A stretch of DNA of 64,000 nt from Vagococcus penaei (lineage in GTDB: Bacteria; Bacillota; Bacilli; Lactobacillales; Vagococcaceae): positions 620,001 to 684,000 of the forward strand of contig NZ_CP019609.1 in the NCBI RefSeq assembly GCF_001998885.1. Direction: 5' to 3'. Under the pieces are notes generated by a model that was not told where the DNA came from, made no database searches, and saw only the letters and a program-made list of their open reading frames with translations. Shown here piece after piece: positions 8,186-20,200 of the stretch. A program made the position numbers and the translations under genes. Positions within the stretch are counted from its first letter, which is position 1. Each line of letters begins with the position of its first letter.

Positions 8186-8839
8186 CCTATTTTTATGGCT
8201 TGTTTCAAATGATGATTCAACAACATAACCATGACTTTCAATTAATTGTCGCAGAGCTGTTTCATCCGTCGCTGTCGTTTGAAAAACAATCGTAGGTGCT
8301 TGGTTTTTTCGATAAACAACAACTTGAATAATACTTATATCGTGTTCAGCTAAGATTGCCGTCACTTTTGCCAAAACACCATTGTGATCATTCTCAATTT
8401 TAATAGCAATTCTTGTCCCTGCTTCGTAGTACCCAGTAAGCTCTAGAAAAGCGTCAAAAATATCATTATTCGTGATGATACCAACTAAATCTTTTTGTTC
8501 ATTGATAACAGGTAGAACACCAACATTATTAGTACGCATTTGATAAATAGCATCTTCTAATAAACAAGTCTCAGAAATCGTTGCAACATCTGTAATCATT
8601 ACATCTGCAGCCGTCGTTTTATTCAATAAATAGTTCATTTCATACACACTTAAACTTGTTGCCTTAGATGGCATTGCTTCTTGAATTGTTCCCTCTGTTA
8701 ACAAACCAATTAAGCGATTATTTTCAACTACAGGCAAACGATGAATCTCATGTTGACGCATTAAATCAACAGCATCAAAAATTTTAATTGTCGGCTCTAT
8801 TGTAATTAAATTGGTCGACATAGTATCTTTAACTAACAT
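8183..8839 (-). CDS. CBS-pair and ACT domain protein (AcuB-like)
   Basis: 218 residues. Two CBS motifs fill the first two thirds (MLVKDTMSTNLITIEPTI; then VMITDVATISETCLLEDAI and VGVLPVINEQKDLVGIITNN). A C-terminal ACT domain follows (IENDHNGVLAKVTAILAEHD). CBS pairs bind adenine nucleotides, and ACT domains typically bind amino acids. It is last in the livJHMGF operon, 3 bases behind livF with SD GGAGGG. Its place suggests a sensor coupling amino acid or energy state to branched-chain amino acid uptake; this is inference. The acuB name is by architecture only. Confidence 0.85.
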   Translation of the reverse strand: MLVKDTMSTNLITIEPTIKIFDAVDLMRQHEIHRLPVVENNRLIGLLTEGTIQEAMPSKATSLSVYEMNYLLNKTTAADVMITDVATISETCLLEDAIYQMRTNNVGVLPVINEQKDLVGIITNNDIFDAFLELTGYYEAGTRIAIKIENDHNGVLAKVTAILAEHDISIIQVVVYRKNQAPTIVFQTTATDETALRQLIESHGYVVESSFETSHKNR

Positions 8840-8842
8840 TTA

Positions 8843-9547
8843 TTACCCTCCTAAATAAGCTTTCTGAACATCAGGACTATGCAATAATTCTTCACCAGTT
8901 CCTTCTAATACAACCTTGCCTGTTTCTAACACATAACCACGATCAGCAATACTCAAAGCCATCTTAGCATTCTGCTCAATCAATAATACAGTCGTTCCCT
9001 GACGATTAATTTCTTGAATGATAGAAAAAATTTCTCGAATAAAGATTGGTGCTAATCCCATCGAAGGCTCATCTAATAATAACAACTTCGGACGGGACAT
9101 TAAGGCACGGCCCATTGCAAGCATTTGTTGCTCTCCACCAGACAATGTTGCTGCATCCTGATTTTGACGCTCAGCTAAAATAGGAAACCTGTCAAATACC
9201 ATCTTTAAAATAGCTTGACTCGCTTTTTTATCACTATATAAAAAACCACCTAAAGTTAAGTTCTCAAGCACAGTCATACCTGAAAAAACATGCCGGCCTT
9301 CAGGCACCTGAACCAATCCTCTACCAACAATCTTAGAAGGTGACTCTTTTTTCAGCTCTTGTCCCATAAATTGAAGACTGCCATGACTCGATTTAACTAA
9401 GCCTGAAATTGTTCGTAAAATAGTGGTCTTCCCTGCACCATTTGCCCCAATCAAACTAACAATTTCACCTTGATTCACCTCAAACGAGACTTCTTTAACC
9501 GCCTGAATCATGCCATAGTGTACCGATAGATTATCGACTGTCAACAT
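8843..9547 (-). CDS. livF: Branched-chain amino acid ABC transporter ATPase LivF
   Basis: 234 residues, a compact ABC ATPase. Walker A GANGAGKTT, signature LSGGEQQM, Walker B LLLLDEPSMGLAP and the switch His context LLIEQNAKMAL are all intact. The C-terminus EGTGEELLHSPDVQKAYLGG is typical of LivF. The start codon shares one base with the livG stop, so translation is coupled. It is one of two ATPases that energise LivHM. Confidence 0.95.
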   Translation of the reverse strand: MLTVDNLSVHYGMIQAVKEVSFEVNQGEIVSLIGANGAGKTTILRTISGLVKSSHGSLQFMGQELKKESPSKIVGRGLVQVPEGRHVFSGMTVLENLTLGGFLYSDKKASQAILKMVFDRFPILAERQNQDAATLSGGEQQMLAMGRALMSRPKLLLLDEPSMGLAPIFIREIFSIIQEINRQGTTVLLIEQNAKMALSIADRGYVLETGKVVLEGTGEELLHSPDVQKAYLGG

Positions 9548-10323
9548 TATAATTCACCACCCAAATATGCTTTAATTACTCGCGGATTCATTTTAATTGC
9601 CTCTGGGACACCTTCTGCAATGATTTGTCCATATTCTAATACATAGATTCGTTCACAAACGTCCATAACTAAGGACATATCATGCTCAATTAATAATATC
9701 GTTAATTCAAATTCCTTTTGAATTTTTTTTATGAGTTCAGTTAATTCAGCTGTCTCTTGTGGATTCATTCCAGCTGCTGGTTCATCTAGAAATAGTAGTT
9801 TTGGTTTTGTTCCTAATGCTCGAACAATTTCTAATCGTCGCTGTTCACCGTAGGATAAATTTTTAGCTAAATCCTGTGCTTTATTTTCTAAATCAAAAAT
9901 CGCCAATAAGTCTAATGCTTTTTCCTTCATCTTCTCTTCGGCTTTAAAAAAACTTGGCAACCGCAATATTCCTGACAAAACTCCTTCATTTTGTTTGGTA
10001 TTCAAGGCAATTAATACATTGTCAAGGACACTTAACTCTTTGAACAAACGAATATTTTGGAACGTTCGACTGATTCCTAAATCAGCAATTTTATAAGGTT
10101 TTTTACCATTTAAACAAATTGCTTGACTAGCTTCTTCAATTAATACTTCACCTTCTGAAGGTGTATATACGCCTGTTAATAAATTAAACAGTGTGGTTTT
10201 ACCAGCCCCATTTGGCCCAATCAATCCGACTAATTCTTGCTTGTCTAAAACCAAATTAACATTTGATACTGCTGTTAATCCACCAAAATGTTTAGTTAAA
10301 TTATTTACCGTCAGTAGAGACAT
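9547..10323 (-). CDS. livG: Branched-chain amino acid ABC transporter ATPase LivG
   Basis: 258 residues from the chosen start (MSLLTVNNLTKHFGGLTAVS). Walker A GPNGAGKTT, signature LSYGEQRRLE, Walker B LLFLDEPAAGMNP and the LivG-type end MNPRVIKAYLGG are present. A longer frame opens at 10368, but SD AAAGGAGG lies 8 bases ahead of the ATG at 10323. The gene overlaps the end of livM by 23 bases. Partner of livF and the LivHM permease. Confidence 0.95.
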   Translation of the reverse strand: MSLLTVNNLTKHFGGLTAVSNVNLVLDKQELVGLIGPNGAGKTTLFNLLTGVYTPSEGEVLIEEASQAICLNGKKPYKIADLGISRTFQNIRLFKELSVLDNVLIALNTKQNEGVLSGILRLPSFFKAEEKMKEKALDLLAIFDLENKAQDLAKNLSYGEQRRLEIVRALGTKPKLLFLDEPAAGMNPQETAELTELIKKIQKEFELTILLIEHDMSLVMDVCERIYVLEYGQIIAEGVPEAIKMNPRVIKAYLGGEL

Positions 10324-11269
10324 GATGGTGGCCTCCTTTACCAAAAAGTTTCTTAAAAGATAATTCATGTTTACCTAAAAGTCCTGTTGGTTTAAAAATC
10401 ATAATAATAATTAATGCTAATGCATATATAATCATCCTGATTGTTCCTGCATCTTGTAGAAACATATTTAAAAAACCTAGAACTAATGCTGCAACAAATG
10501 TCCCTGTTATACTACCAACACCACCGAATACTACGATAATTAGAATATCAATTGATTTCATAAAATTAAAATTATCCGGTACAATTGTTTGAAAATAACT
10601 TGTGTATAAACCACCTGCTAAAGCTGCTGTCATCGCACCAATCATAAAAGCAATAACTTTATACTTTGTAGTATTTACCCCCATCGACTCAGCCGCAATT
10701 TCATTCTCACGAACTGACAGCGTGGCACGTCCAGCAGCACTATAAATATAATTTGTTGTTACTAATGTCGTTAGACAGACAAAAATATAAACCATTGACC
10801 AATTAACAAATGGCGTAATGCCAAAAAGTCCAGCTGGTCCATTCGTTAAACCATCTAAATTCATGATTAAAATTCGGATAATCTCAGCAACACCTAATGT
10901 TGCAATTGCTAAGTAATCTCCAGATAAACGTAGAGTTGGGATGCCTACAACTAAAGCAATTAATCCAGCCAATAAGACACCAACTAACATACCCAATGCA
11001 AACCCAACAATTGTAGGTATTTTTAATGAGAAAATAGCCGTCGCATAGGCTCCAACCGCCATAAATCCAGCATGACCTAGTGAAAATTGACCTGAAAATC
11101 CAATTACTAAATTTAATCCTACTGCTAAAATAATATTAATTCCGATTAAAACTAACGTAGTTTCGATAACAGGTGACATCAGTCCAGTTGAGTAAGTAAC
11201 CGATAGCAAGATAAATCCTAGCACCATGACACCAGCCCAAGCACTATTAACTTTTAATTTTTTCTTCAC
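10301..11269 (-). CDS. livM: Branched-chain amino acid ABC transporter permease LivM
   Basis: About 322 residues, strongly hydrophobic with 8-10 membrane segments and the family stretch GFSGQFSLGHAGFMAVGAY near residue 65. A basic His-rich tail (KGGHHHVSTDGK) ends it. Two in-frame GTG codons compete, 11278 and 11269; SD AGGTGAT best fits 11269. The SD overlaps the livH stop, so the two permease genes are translationally coupled. A start-stop pair ATG-TGA overlaps the chosen GTG. Confidence 0.93.
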   Translation of the reverse strand: MKKKLKVNSAWAGVMVLGFILLSVTYSTGLMSPVIETTLVLIGINIILAVGLNLVIGFSGQFSLGHAGFMAVGAYATAIFSLKIPTIVGFALGMLVGVLLAGLIALVVGIPTLRLSGDYLAIATLGVAEIIRILIMNLDGLTNGPAGLFGITPFVNWSMVYIFVCLTTLVTTNYIYSAAGRATLSVRENEIAAESMGVNTTKYKVIAFMIGAMTAALAGGLYTSYFQTIVPDNFNFMKSIDILIIVVFGGVGSITGTFVAALVLGFLNMFLQDAGTIRMIIYALALIIIMIFKPTGLLGKHELSFKKLFGKGGHHHVSTDGK

Positions 11270-11278
11270 ATGGATCAC

Positions 11279-12154
11279 CTACACTTTCTCTTTAACGTGC
11301 TTACCAAGCAGTCCAGCTGGTTTCACAAGTAAAATAATAATCAAAATAGCATATACAACCGCATCACGATAAGCAGTTAAACCTACTGCACTAACAAAGG
11401 TCTCTATAATCCCAATTGCAATACCTCCAAGTGCTGCTCCAGGAATAATACCAATTCCACCAAATACAGCAGCAATAAATGCTTTAAGCCCAGGCGAGAC
11501 TCCCATCATTGGATCAATACTATTATAGTACAAACCAATCAATACACCTGCTGCTCCAGCCAATGCTGAGCCTAATGCAAAAGTAAATGAAATAGTGTGA
11601 TTCACATTAATCCCCATTAATTGTGCCGCATCAGGATCTACACTAACTGCTCGCATAGCTTTCCCCATTTTTGTTTTTTTGACAATCACTTGTAATAAAA
11701 TCATCAAAATAAAAGTGGTCACTAAAATAATGATTTGAATTTTATTAATTGTAAACAAACCTAACTCATAAACAGTATTTTCGATAATTTGTGGAAATGG
11801 TCGTGTCTCCGCACCAATAAAATAAATCATCAATGACTGTAATAGAAATGACACACCTATCGCTGTAATAAGTGCAGCAATTCTTGTTGATTTACGCAGT
11901 GGTCGATAGGCTAAAAATTCAATTAAAACTCCCAGAAGTGCACAACCACTCATTGCAATCAATAATGCGGGGATGAGACCTAGATTTAATTTACTCGTCA
12001 CATAATAACCAATAAACGCGCCAATCATATATATTTCGCCATGTGCAAAATTAATTAATTTAATGATACCGTAAACCATTGTGTAACCTAACGCTAGCAA
12101 AGCGTAAATACTACCTAAAGATAAACCATTTACTAATTGTTGCATCATGTCCAT
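11279..12154 (-). CDS. livH: Branched-chain amino acid ABC transporter permease LivH
   Basis: About 291 residues with multiple membrane helices. Family signatures: GLSLGSIYALLALGYTMVYG at the start, INFAHGEIYMIGAF near residue 35, and the GGIGIIPGAALGG/GLLGKHVKEKV end. A TTG at 12160 is in frame, but ATG at 12154 has AAAGGG at 9 bases and is chosen. It follows livJ across a hairpin that may lower permease expression relative to the binding protein. Confidence 0.94.
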   Translation of the reverse strand: MDMMQQLVNGLSLGSIYALLALGYTMVYGIIKLINFAHGEIYMIGAFIGYYVTSKLNLGLIPALLIAMSGCALLGVLIEFLAYRPLRKSTRIAALITAIGVSFLLQSLMIYFIGAETRPFPQIIENTVYELGLFTINKIQIIILVTTFILMILLQVIVKKTKMGKAMRAVSVDPDAAQLMGINVNHTISFTFALGSALAGAAGVLIGLYYNSIDPMMGVSPGLKAFIAAVFGGIGIIPGAALGGIAIGIIETFVSAVGLTAYRDAVVYAILIIILLVKPAGLLGKHVKEKV

Positions 12155-12195
12155 AGTCAAACGCCCTTTCTATTTTTGACAATCTTATATAAGAA

Positions 12196-12230
12196 AACGA
12201 GATAAGTACAACTAATAAACTTATCTCGTT
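12196..12230 (-). terminator. Attenuating hairpin between livJ and livH
   Basis: Perfect 12-base arms AACGAGATAAGT/ACTTATCTCGTT with an 11-base loop, followed on the minus strand by TTTTCTTAT. It probably causes partial termination or protects the 3' end of the livJ message, giving binding protein in excess over permease. Confidence 0.7.
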
Positions 12231-12235
12231 ACCGA

Positions 12236-13414
12236 TTAATTTGGTTGTACAACCTCGGCAGACGTTTGCTTACCATCCTCAATACCAATAACGACAACTG
12301 GTTTTTTAGGATTATGATTTTCATCCATTGTCATTTTGCCTGTAACACCCTCAAAATCAGTTAAACTTGCTAAAGCATCAGTTAATTTTTGACTGTCACT
12401 CTCACCAGCTTCCTCCAATGCAGCTTTTACCATGTAAACTGAATCATAAGCTAATGCACTAAATGAACTTGGTGATTTTCCATACTTAGTTTTAAATTCT
12501 TTGATAAACGCATCCACTTTTTCTGAACTTGGTGCTTGCTCAGAAAAATGTGCCGTATAATAGATATTCGTCATATTCTTAGCCCCGGCGATATCCACTA
12601 ACTTTTCATCAGAAAAACCATCGCCACCAAGGATTGGTTGCTCAATCCCCATTTCACGTGCTTGTTTAATAATTAAGCCAGCTTCTTCATAATAACCAGG
12701 CAGATAAATGACATCAAAATCTTTATCTTTGATTTTTGTTAAAATAGCCTTAAAATCTTTATCTTTTTGATTGAATTTTTCATCAGCTACAATATCTCCT
12801 TGATATGTATCTTTAAAGGCTTTAGTTAATCCTTTTGCATAATCACTTGAAACATCACCAATAATAACTGCTTTTTTAGCCTTTAAATTATCCTGAGCGT
12901 AGTTTGCCAAGATAACACCTTGAAATGAGTCTTGGAAGCCTGTCCTAAACACATAATCTTGTACCTTACCATTCATCAAAGTAATTGAATCATCTGTTCC
13001 TGAAGGCGTAATAGTTGGAACTTTAGCTTTTGTTGTATTTGGAATCACTGCTTTAGTCGCTCCAGATGTCGCTGGTCCAATGATTGCTACAACATTTTCT
13101 TTAGTCGTTAAATTGGAAGCAACTACGGCTGCTTCTGCAGTATCAGTTTTATTATCTTTTACAATAAGCTCTATTTTCTTACCATTAATACCGCCTGTCT
13201 TATTAATCTCTTCTGCAGCTAACTCGGCACCTTCTTTTTCTTGATTACCATAACCTGCTACGGCCCCAGACAATTCTAAGTTTAATCCAATTTTAACCGT
13301 TTGTTGATTTTTAGCAGATTCACTACCAGAAGTTTTTTGCCCACCACCAGGCGTACCACCACAAGCCGTTAGCATTAATAAACTTGCAAACAAAATCCCA
13401 GTCAATTTTTTCAT
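12236..13414 (-). CDS. livJ: Branched-chain amino acid ABC transporter substrate-binding lipoprotein LivJ
   Basis: 392 residues. Signal peptide MKKLTGILFASLLMLTACGG with lipid-anchored Cys18. A Gly/Ser/Lys-rich linker follows, then a periplasmic-binding-protein type I fold (VKIGLNLELSGAVAGYGNQE, IIGPATSGATKAVIPNT, PTITPSGTDDS). It catches Leu/Ile/Val-type substrates outside the membrane and delivers them to LivHM. It is first in the operon, behind a near-consensus promoter. Exact ligand preference is not evident from sequence. Confidence 0.94.
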   Translation of the reverse strand: MKKLTGILFASLLMLTACGGTPGGGQKTSGSESAKNQQTVKIGLNLELSGAVAGYGNQEKEGAELAAEEINKTGGINGKKIELIVKDNKTDTAEAAVVASNLTTKENVVAIIGPATSGATKAVIPNTTKAKVPTITPSGTDDSITLMNGKVQDYVFRTGFQDSFQGVILANYAQDNLKAKKAVIIGDVSSDYAKGLTKAFKDTYQGDIVADEKFNQKDKDFKAILTKIKDKDFDVIYLPGYYEEAGLIIKQAREMGIEQPILGGDGFSDEKLVDIAGAKNMTNIYYTAHFSEQAPSSEKVDAFIKEFKTKYGKSPSSFSALAYDSVYMVKAALEEAGESDSQKLTDALASLTDFEGVTGKMTMDENHNPKKPVVVIGIEDGKQTSAEVVQPN

Positions 13415-13455
13415 TTTTATACCTCCACCAATTTGTTTATTATGAGTTGTTTATT

Positions 13456-13484
13456 AATATAATCTAATTATTATCCAATGTCAA
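13456..13484 (-). promoter_or_regulatory. Promoter of the liv operon
   Basis: Minus strand -35 TTGACA (13484-13479), 17-base spacer, -10 TATATT (13461-13456): a near-consensus vegetative promoter about 45-70 bases ahead of livJ. No CodY or T-box element was recognised with confidence. Confidence 0.82.
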
Positions 13485-13519
13485 TGTAAATTGTCAGAAA
13501 ATTTAAAACATTCAAAATT

Positions 13520-13566
13520 AAAAAAACAAACAACTATTTTTAGCTTAATGCTTAATTAGTTGTTTG
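13520..13566 (-). terminator. Terminator after yidD
   Basis: Arms CAAACAACTA/TAGTTGTTTG separated by about 20 bases, then T7 on the minus strand. It overlaps the yidD stop codon. Confidence 0.7.
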
Positions 13567-13843
13567 CTTTTTTCATTTTTTTATATGGACCGGGATACGT
13601 TTCATCTAAATTACGTTTCAAAGAAAACTTCTTAGGTACATAATCAATACCACCCTTAACAAATGGGTGACATCTCAGAATTCTTGATGTCCCCATGGCT
13701 GTACCTTTGACTACGCCATGATAATTAATTGCATCAATCATATATTGTGAACAAGTTGGATAATAGCGACAACTTTTCGGTAATAGCGGCGAAATAAATT
13801 TTTGATAAAATCGTACAGGTAAAATAAACAATTTTTTAAACAC
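13556..13843 (-). CDS. yidD: Membrane protein insertion efficiency factor YidD
   Basis: 95 residues with an amphipathic N-terminus and the family core [15 protein letters not shown] followed by [14 protein letters not shown]. YidD aids YidC-dependent membrane insertion at the inner face of the membrane. It starts with GTG, preceded by AAAGGGTGG. It lies between the liv operon and the murA-epuA unit on the same strand, with terminators on both sides. Confidence 0.93.
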   Translation of the reverse strand: MFKKLFILPVRFYQKFISPLLPKSCRYYPTCSQYMIDAINYHGVVKGTAMGTSRILRCHPFVKGGIDYVPKKFSLKRNLDETYPGPYKKMKKANN

Positions 13844-13889
13844 TTAATAAAACCACCCTTTTTAATACTATCAATCGCTAGATAAAAAT

Positions 13890-13920
13890 AAACAGTAGAC
13901 AACTAGCTTATCTACTGTTT
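13890..13920 (-). terminator. Terminator after epuA
   Basis: AAACAGTAGA and TCTACTGTTT arms around an 11-base loop, overlapping the epuA stop. A T-rich stretch follows on the minus strand. Confidence 0.7.
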
Positions 13921-14094
13921 GATTATTTCAATTATTTGATGCCAATTAGTTGAATTAAATGCATCAGAAGGCGCTCCTTTGCCTATAACGACAAAGCCAA
14001 TAAAGATACCAACAAAAAATAAAATTACTAATACTAGAATTGCTAACAAAACTAGTGAAACTTGAGTTAGCAGTCTTTTTCTTGTTATATCCAT
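13912..14094 (-). CDS. epuA: Small membrane protein of the EpuA / 'RNA polymerase subunit beta' (PF11772) family
   Basis: 60 residues: a basic cytoplasmic start (MDITRKRLLTQ), one long membrane helix (VSLVLLAILVLVILFFVGIF) and a short outer tail. Databases often label this family 'DNA-directed RNA polymerase subunit beta', which its size and membrane helix do not support. It lies directly behind murA in lactic cocci and enterococci, as here (24 bases), suggesting an envelope role. Family assignment is by context and layout. Confidence 0.75.
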   Translation of the reverse strand: MDITRKRLLTQVSLVLLAILVLVILFFVGIFIGFVVIGKGAPSDAFNSTNWHQIIEIIKQ

Positions 14095-14118
14095 TCATTC
14101 ACGCTCCTTTGACTAATT

Positions 14119-15417
14119 TTAACTAACCGTCACAACTGCATCGCTAGTAACTTTTTCATCAGAAATACGTTCAATATTAGCACCTAATTTGGCTAGTTTA
14201 TTATGAAAATCATAATAACCTCGGTCCAAATAGTCAAGATGAGTGACTTTAGTTAAGCCTTTTGCACGTAAGCCAGCCAAAATTAATGCTGCTGCCGCAC
14301 GTAAATCTGTTGCTGACACTTCGGCACCCTGAAAACCAGTAACACCGTCAATACGTGCAACATTACCAGACACCATAAAGTTTGCACCCATTCGTTTCAT
14401 TTCCTCTAGATGTTGGAAGCGATTCTCAAAAACAGTTTCAGTTAAAATACTTGAGCCTTCAGCTAAAGTCATTAAGACACTCATTTGAGCTTGCATATCT
14501 GTTGGAAAACCAGGATGAGGTAACGTTTTAATATCCGTTGCCTTTAATTTATTTGGCCCGATTACGCGGATACCTCCAGATTCTTCGACAATCTTTGTAC
14601 CCATTTCTGATAATTTAGAAATTAATGGCTTATTATGTTCTAAAATAGCATCCTTAATTAGGATATTGCCTTTAGTTAAAGCTGCTGCCACCATAAACGT
14701 ACCTGCTTCAATCCGATCTTGTACAACTGAATGTTCAGTACCATGAAGTGATTCAACACCTTCAATTCGGATTGTTTCCGTACCAGCACCTGTGATTTTA
14801 GCTCCCATTTTGTTTAAAAACATCGCTAAATCAACAATTTCTGGCTCGCGCGCAACATTCTCAATGATTGTTGTTCCTTCGGCTTTAACAGCTGCCATCA
14901 TAATGTTTTGAGTCGCACCAACACTAGGAAAATCTAAATAAATTCTTGCACCTTTTAGTTTATCGGCACGTGCTTCGATATAACCATTTTCTTGATTAAT
15001 CTCCGCTCCTAATGCTTGAAACCCTTTAAGGTGTAAATCAATTGGTCGTTTACCAATCGCGCAGCCACCTGGCATTGCCACTTTAGCATGTCCATTTCTT
15101 GCTAATAACGGTCCCATTACAACGATGGACGCTCTCATCTGCGACACATACTCGAATGGAGCTTCTACATTTAATTGTTTAGTTGCATCAATCGTAATTG
15201 TATTCTTCGACTCATCAAAATTGATATCAGTGTTTAAATATTTAATGACATTATTCATCATAAATACATCAGATAAAATAGGCGCATTATCAATAGTAAC
15301 CGTACCCGTTTCAGCTAATAAAGCCCCCGCTAAAATAGGTAAAATTGCATTTTTTGCCCCTTCAATTTTCACTTGTCCGTTTAAAGATTTTGTTTCACGA
15401 ACAATGATATAATCCAT
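14119..15417 (-). CDS. murA: UDP-N-acetylglucosamine 1-carboxyvinyltransferase MurA
   Basis: MurA moves enolpyruvate from PEP to UDP-GlcNAc, the first committed step of peptidoglycan synthesis, in the cytoplasm. At 432 residues it is of normal length. The catalytic loop holds Cys119 in [18 protein letters not shown], the target of fosfomycin; the N-terminal Lys-Asn pair (GAKNAILP, 22-23) and [13 protein letters not shown] near the end are also intact. SD GGAGGGAG precedes the ATG. Low-GC Gram-positives often have two copies; the one behind the atp operon corresponds to the MurA1/MurAA type by context. Confidence 0.96.
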   Translation of the reverse strand: MDYIIVRETKSLNGQVKIEGAKNAILPILAGALLAETGTVTIDNAPILSDVFMMNNVIKYLNTDINFDESKNTITIDATKQLNVEAPFEYVSQMRASIVVMGPLLARNGHAKVAMPGGCAIGKRPIDLHLKGFQALGAEINQENGYIEARADKLKGARIYLDFPSVGATQNIMMAAVKAEGTTIIENVAREPEIVDLAMFLNKMGAKITGAGTETIRIEGVESLHGTEHSVVQDRIEAGTFMVAAALTKGNILIKDAILEHNKPLISKLSEMGTKIVEESGGIRVIGPNKLKATDIKTLPHPGFPTDMQAQMSVLMTLAEGSSILTETVFENRFQHLEEMKRMGANFMVSGNVARIDGVTGFQGAEVSATDLRAAAALILAGLRAKGLTKVTHLDYLDRGYYDFHNKLAKLGANIERISDEKVTSDAVVTVS

Positions 15418-15511
15418 TTGTCTCCCTCCAAAAATATAAGGAATAAAGTAAACCTAGATTATTATATCATGGATAGAAGTCAAATGGAATCATAACACCA
15501 CTTTTCTCATT

Positions 15512-15751
15512 TTAACCAATGCTATTAAATAAGTTTCTCATTAAATACATTACTTCTAAAAAGAATGAACTTGATGTATAACCTAATACGATTGAAAGAA
15601 ATACATAAAACATCTTAATTTGTCGCTCATAATGTTGACCTTTTTTAAAAATCATATCAAGTCTTAGAGATTGTAAACTCCAAAAAGCTAGATAAATGAA
15701 AGCCAAATGGCTAAAAAAACGGACAAGGGTATCAACACCATATACTTCCAT
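15512..15751 (-). CDS. DUF1146 (YwzB-like) membrane protein
   Basis: About 79 residues with two membrane segments (LVRFFSHLAFIYLAFWSLQ and MFYVFLSIVLGYTSSSFFLE) around a charged cytoplasmic loop. The family is conserved between the ATP synthase operon and murA in many Firmicutes; function is unknown. An in-frame GTG at 15766 lies against the SD. ATG at 15751 is preferred though its spacing (14) is long. It may be read with the atp operon or with murA. Confidence 0.8.
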   Translation of the reverse strand: MEVYGVDTLVRFFSHLAFIYLAFWSLQSLRLDMIFKKGQHYERQIKMFYVFLSIVLGYTSSSFFLEVMYLMRNLFNSIG

Positions 15752-15789
15752 AGCTAAGTTGCACACCTTTCTAGATTCACTTTAGAACA

Positions 15790-15825
15790 AAAAGGTAAAG
15801 GACAATAAATTATCCTTTACCTTTT
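15790..15825 (-). terminator. Terminator of the atp operon
   Basis: Perfect 13-base arms AAAAGGTAAAGGA/TCCTTTACCTTTT around a 10-base loop, just past the atpC stop, followed by a short T run. Confidence 0.8.
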
Positions 15826-15827
15826 AT

Positions 15828-16256
15828 TTATTTTCTTTTGTTTGCTACATTTAAGCGATTAATGGCACGGTGTAAAGCAACTTCTGCCCGATCCATATCA
15901 ATCGACTCGTCTTTACGTTCTTTAGCTAAAGCAATTTTTTCTTCTGCTCGCTTTTTAGCCATTTCAGCACGTGTGACATCAATGCTTTCTTCTGTCTCAG
16001 CACTATTGGCAAGAACGGATACAACGTTATCTCGAATCTCAATAATTCCACCATTAACGGCAACCCAATCAGATTTGTTACCTTCTGTATCTGATAAATC
16101 AATTCTAATGGCATCGATTTTTAATGGAGCTATTAAGGGAGCATGGTTGGGTAAAACACCCAAAGATCCATTTGTTGTATTTGCAACAAGAAATTTTGCC
16201 TCATGGTCATACACAACACCACTTGGCGTGACGATATTAACTACGAAAGAACTCAT
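15828..16256 (-). CDS. atpC: F1Fo ATP synthase subunit epsilon
   Basis: 142 residues. The N-terminal beta-sandwich begins SSFVVNIVTPSGVVYDHEAK, with GSLGVLPNHAPLIAPLKI; the C-terminal helical hairpin is RAEMAKKRAEEKIALAKERK to the end. Epsilon sits in the central stalk and can inhibit ATP hydrolysis. An ATG at 16262 lies directly on the SD (AAGGAGAG), so ATG at 16256 is chosen. Last gene of the operon. Confidence 0.94.
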   Translation of the reverse strand: MSSFVVNIVTPSGVVYDHEAKFLVANTTNGSLGVLPNHAPLIAPLKIDAIRIDLSDTEGNKSDWVAVNGGIIEIRDNVVSVLANSAETEESIDVTRAEMAKKRAEEKIALAKERKDESIDMDRAEVALHRAINRLNVANKRK

Positions 16257-16271
16257 TGTCATCTCTCCTTA

Positions 16272-17693
<1,422 letters not shown>

Positions 17694-18614
17694 TTATTCT
17701 TCTAGTGCAGCTGCCCCACCAACAATTTCTGTAATTTCTTCAGTAATTGCTGCTTGGCGTGCACGATTGAATTTGATGGTTAAATCATCAATTATACTAC
17801 TTGCGTTTTCTGTGGCACTCTTCATTGCTGTCATACGAGCTGCATGTTCAGCTGTTTTAGAATCTAGAACTGCTCCATAAATTAGACTTTCCGCATATAG
17901 CGGTAATAAAGTATTTAGGATGGCTTCTTCATTTGGTTCTAAAATATACTCTTGTTCAAACTCAGTTGCTTCATTTGCATCTAAATCGGTAATTGGCAAC
18001 ATTTTTTCAGCACGAAATGCCGAAGATAGTGTGTTGACGTGATGGTTGTAACAAACATACAATTCATCAAAGACTTCATTGTTATACATTTGAATCGCTG
18101 AATTGACAATTTTTCGTACCTCATCATAACTTGGATAATCGCTTAAACCCCTAAGTTCATAAGCTACTGGCATATTACGGTGTTTAAAGAAATCTGCACC
18201 ACTAGAACCGATTGTCATTAAGACATAGTTGTCTTGCCCTGCATGATCTTTATTCAAAATCTCAACAGTTTTTTTAATAATCGAACTATTGTATCCGCCA
18301 GCTAATCCTTTATCTGATGTCACAACAATATAGCCTGTTTTTTTAACAGGTCTTTCAATTAATAACTTATTGTACATTTTCATTTTGTTATTATCAAAAC
18401 TCGATGAATCTGCACCTTCAATATCTCTTAATTGAGAAGAGGCCAAATGAGTTGTTATTGATCTAACTTTCGATGCATACTCTTGAAAACGTCGGGATGA
18501 TTGTTCAGATTTTGTCAACTTTGAGGCCGCGACCATTTGCATCGCGCTCGTTATCTGACTGGTCTTTTTAGTTGAAGCTATTCTCTTTTTAATATCAATA
18601 AGTGAACCGCCCAT
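17694..18614 (-). CDS. atpG: F1Fo ATP synthase subunit gamma
   Basis: 306 residues, the central rotor shaft. N-terminal helix [20 protein letters not shown] and the conserved end [18 protein letters not shown], then [21 protein letters not shown] are present. A TTG at 18620 is in frame; the ATG at 18614 with GGTGAT upstream is preferred. The region around residues 195-225 ([20 protein letters not shown]) is the usual variable insert of the alpha/beta domain. Confidence 0.96.
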   Translation of the reverse strand: MGGSLIDIKKRIASTKKTSQITSAMQMVAASKLTKSEQSSRRFQEYASKVRSITTHLASSQLRDIEGADSSSFDNNKMKMYNKLLIERPVKKTGYIVVTSDKGLAGGYNSSIIKKTVEILNKDHAGQDNYVLMTIGSSGADFFKHRNMPVAYELRGLSDYPSYDEVRKIVNSAIQMYNNEVFDELYVCYNHHVNTLSSAFRAEKMLPITDLDANEATEFEQEYILEPNEEAILNTLLPLYAESLIYGAVLDSKTAEHAARMTAMKSATENASSIIDDLTIKFNRARQAAITEEITEIVGGAAALEE

Positions 18615-18637
18615 TGTCAATCACCGCTTTCCTAAGA

Positions 18638-20182
<1,545 letters not shown>

Positions 20183-20200
20183 TCACCTTGTCAAAAAGCA

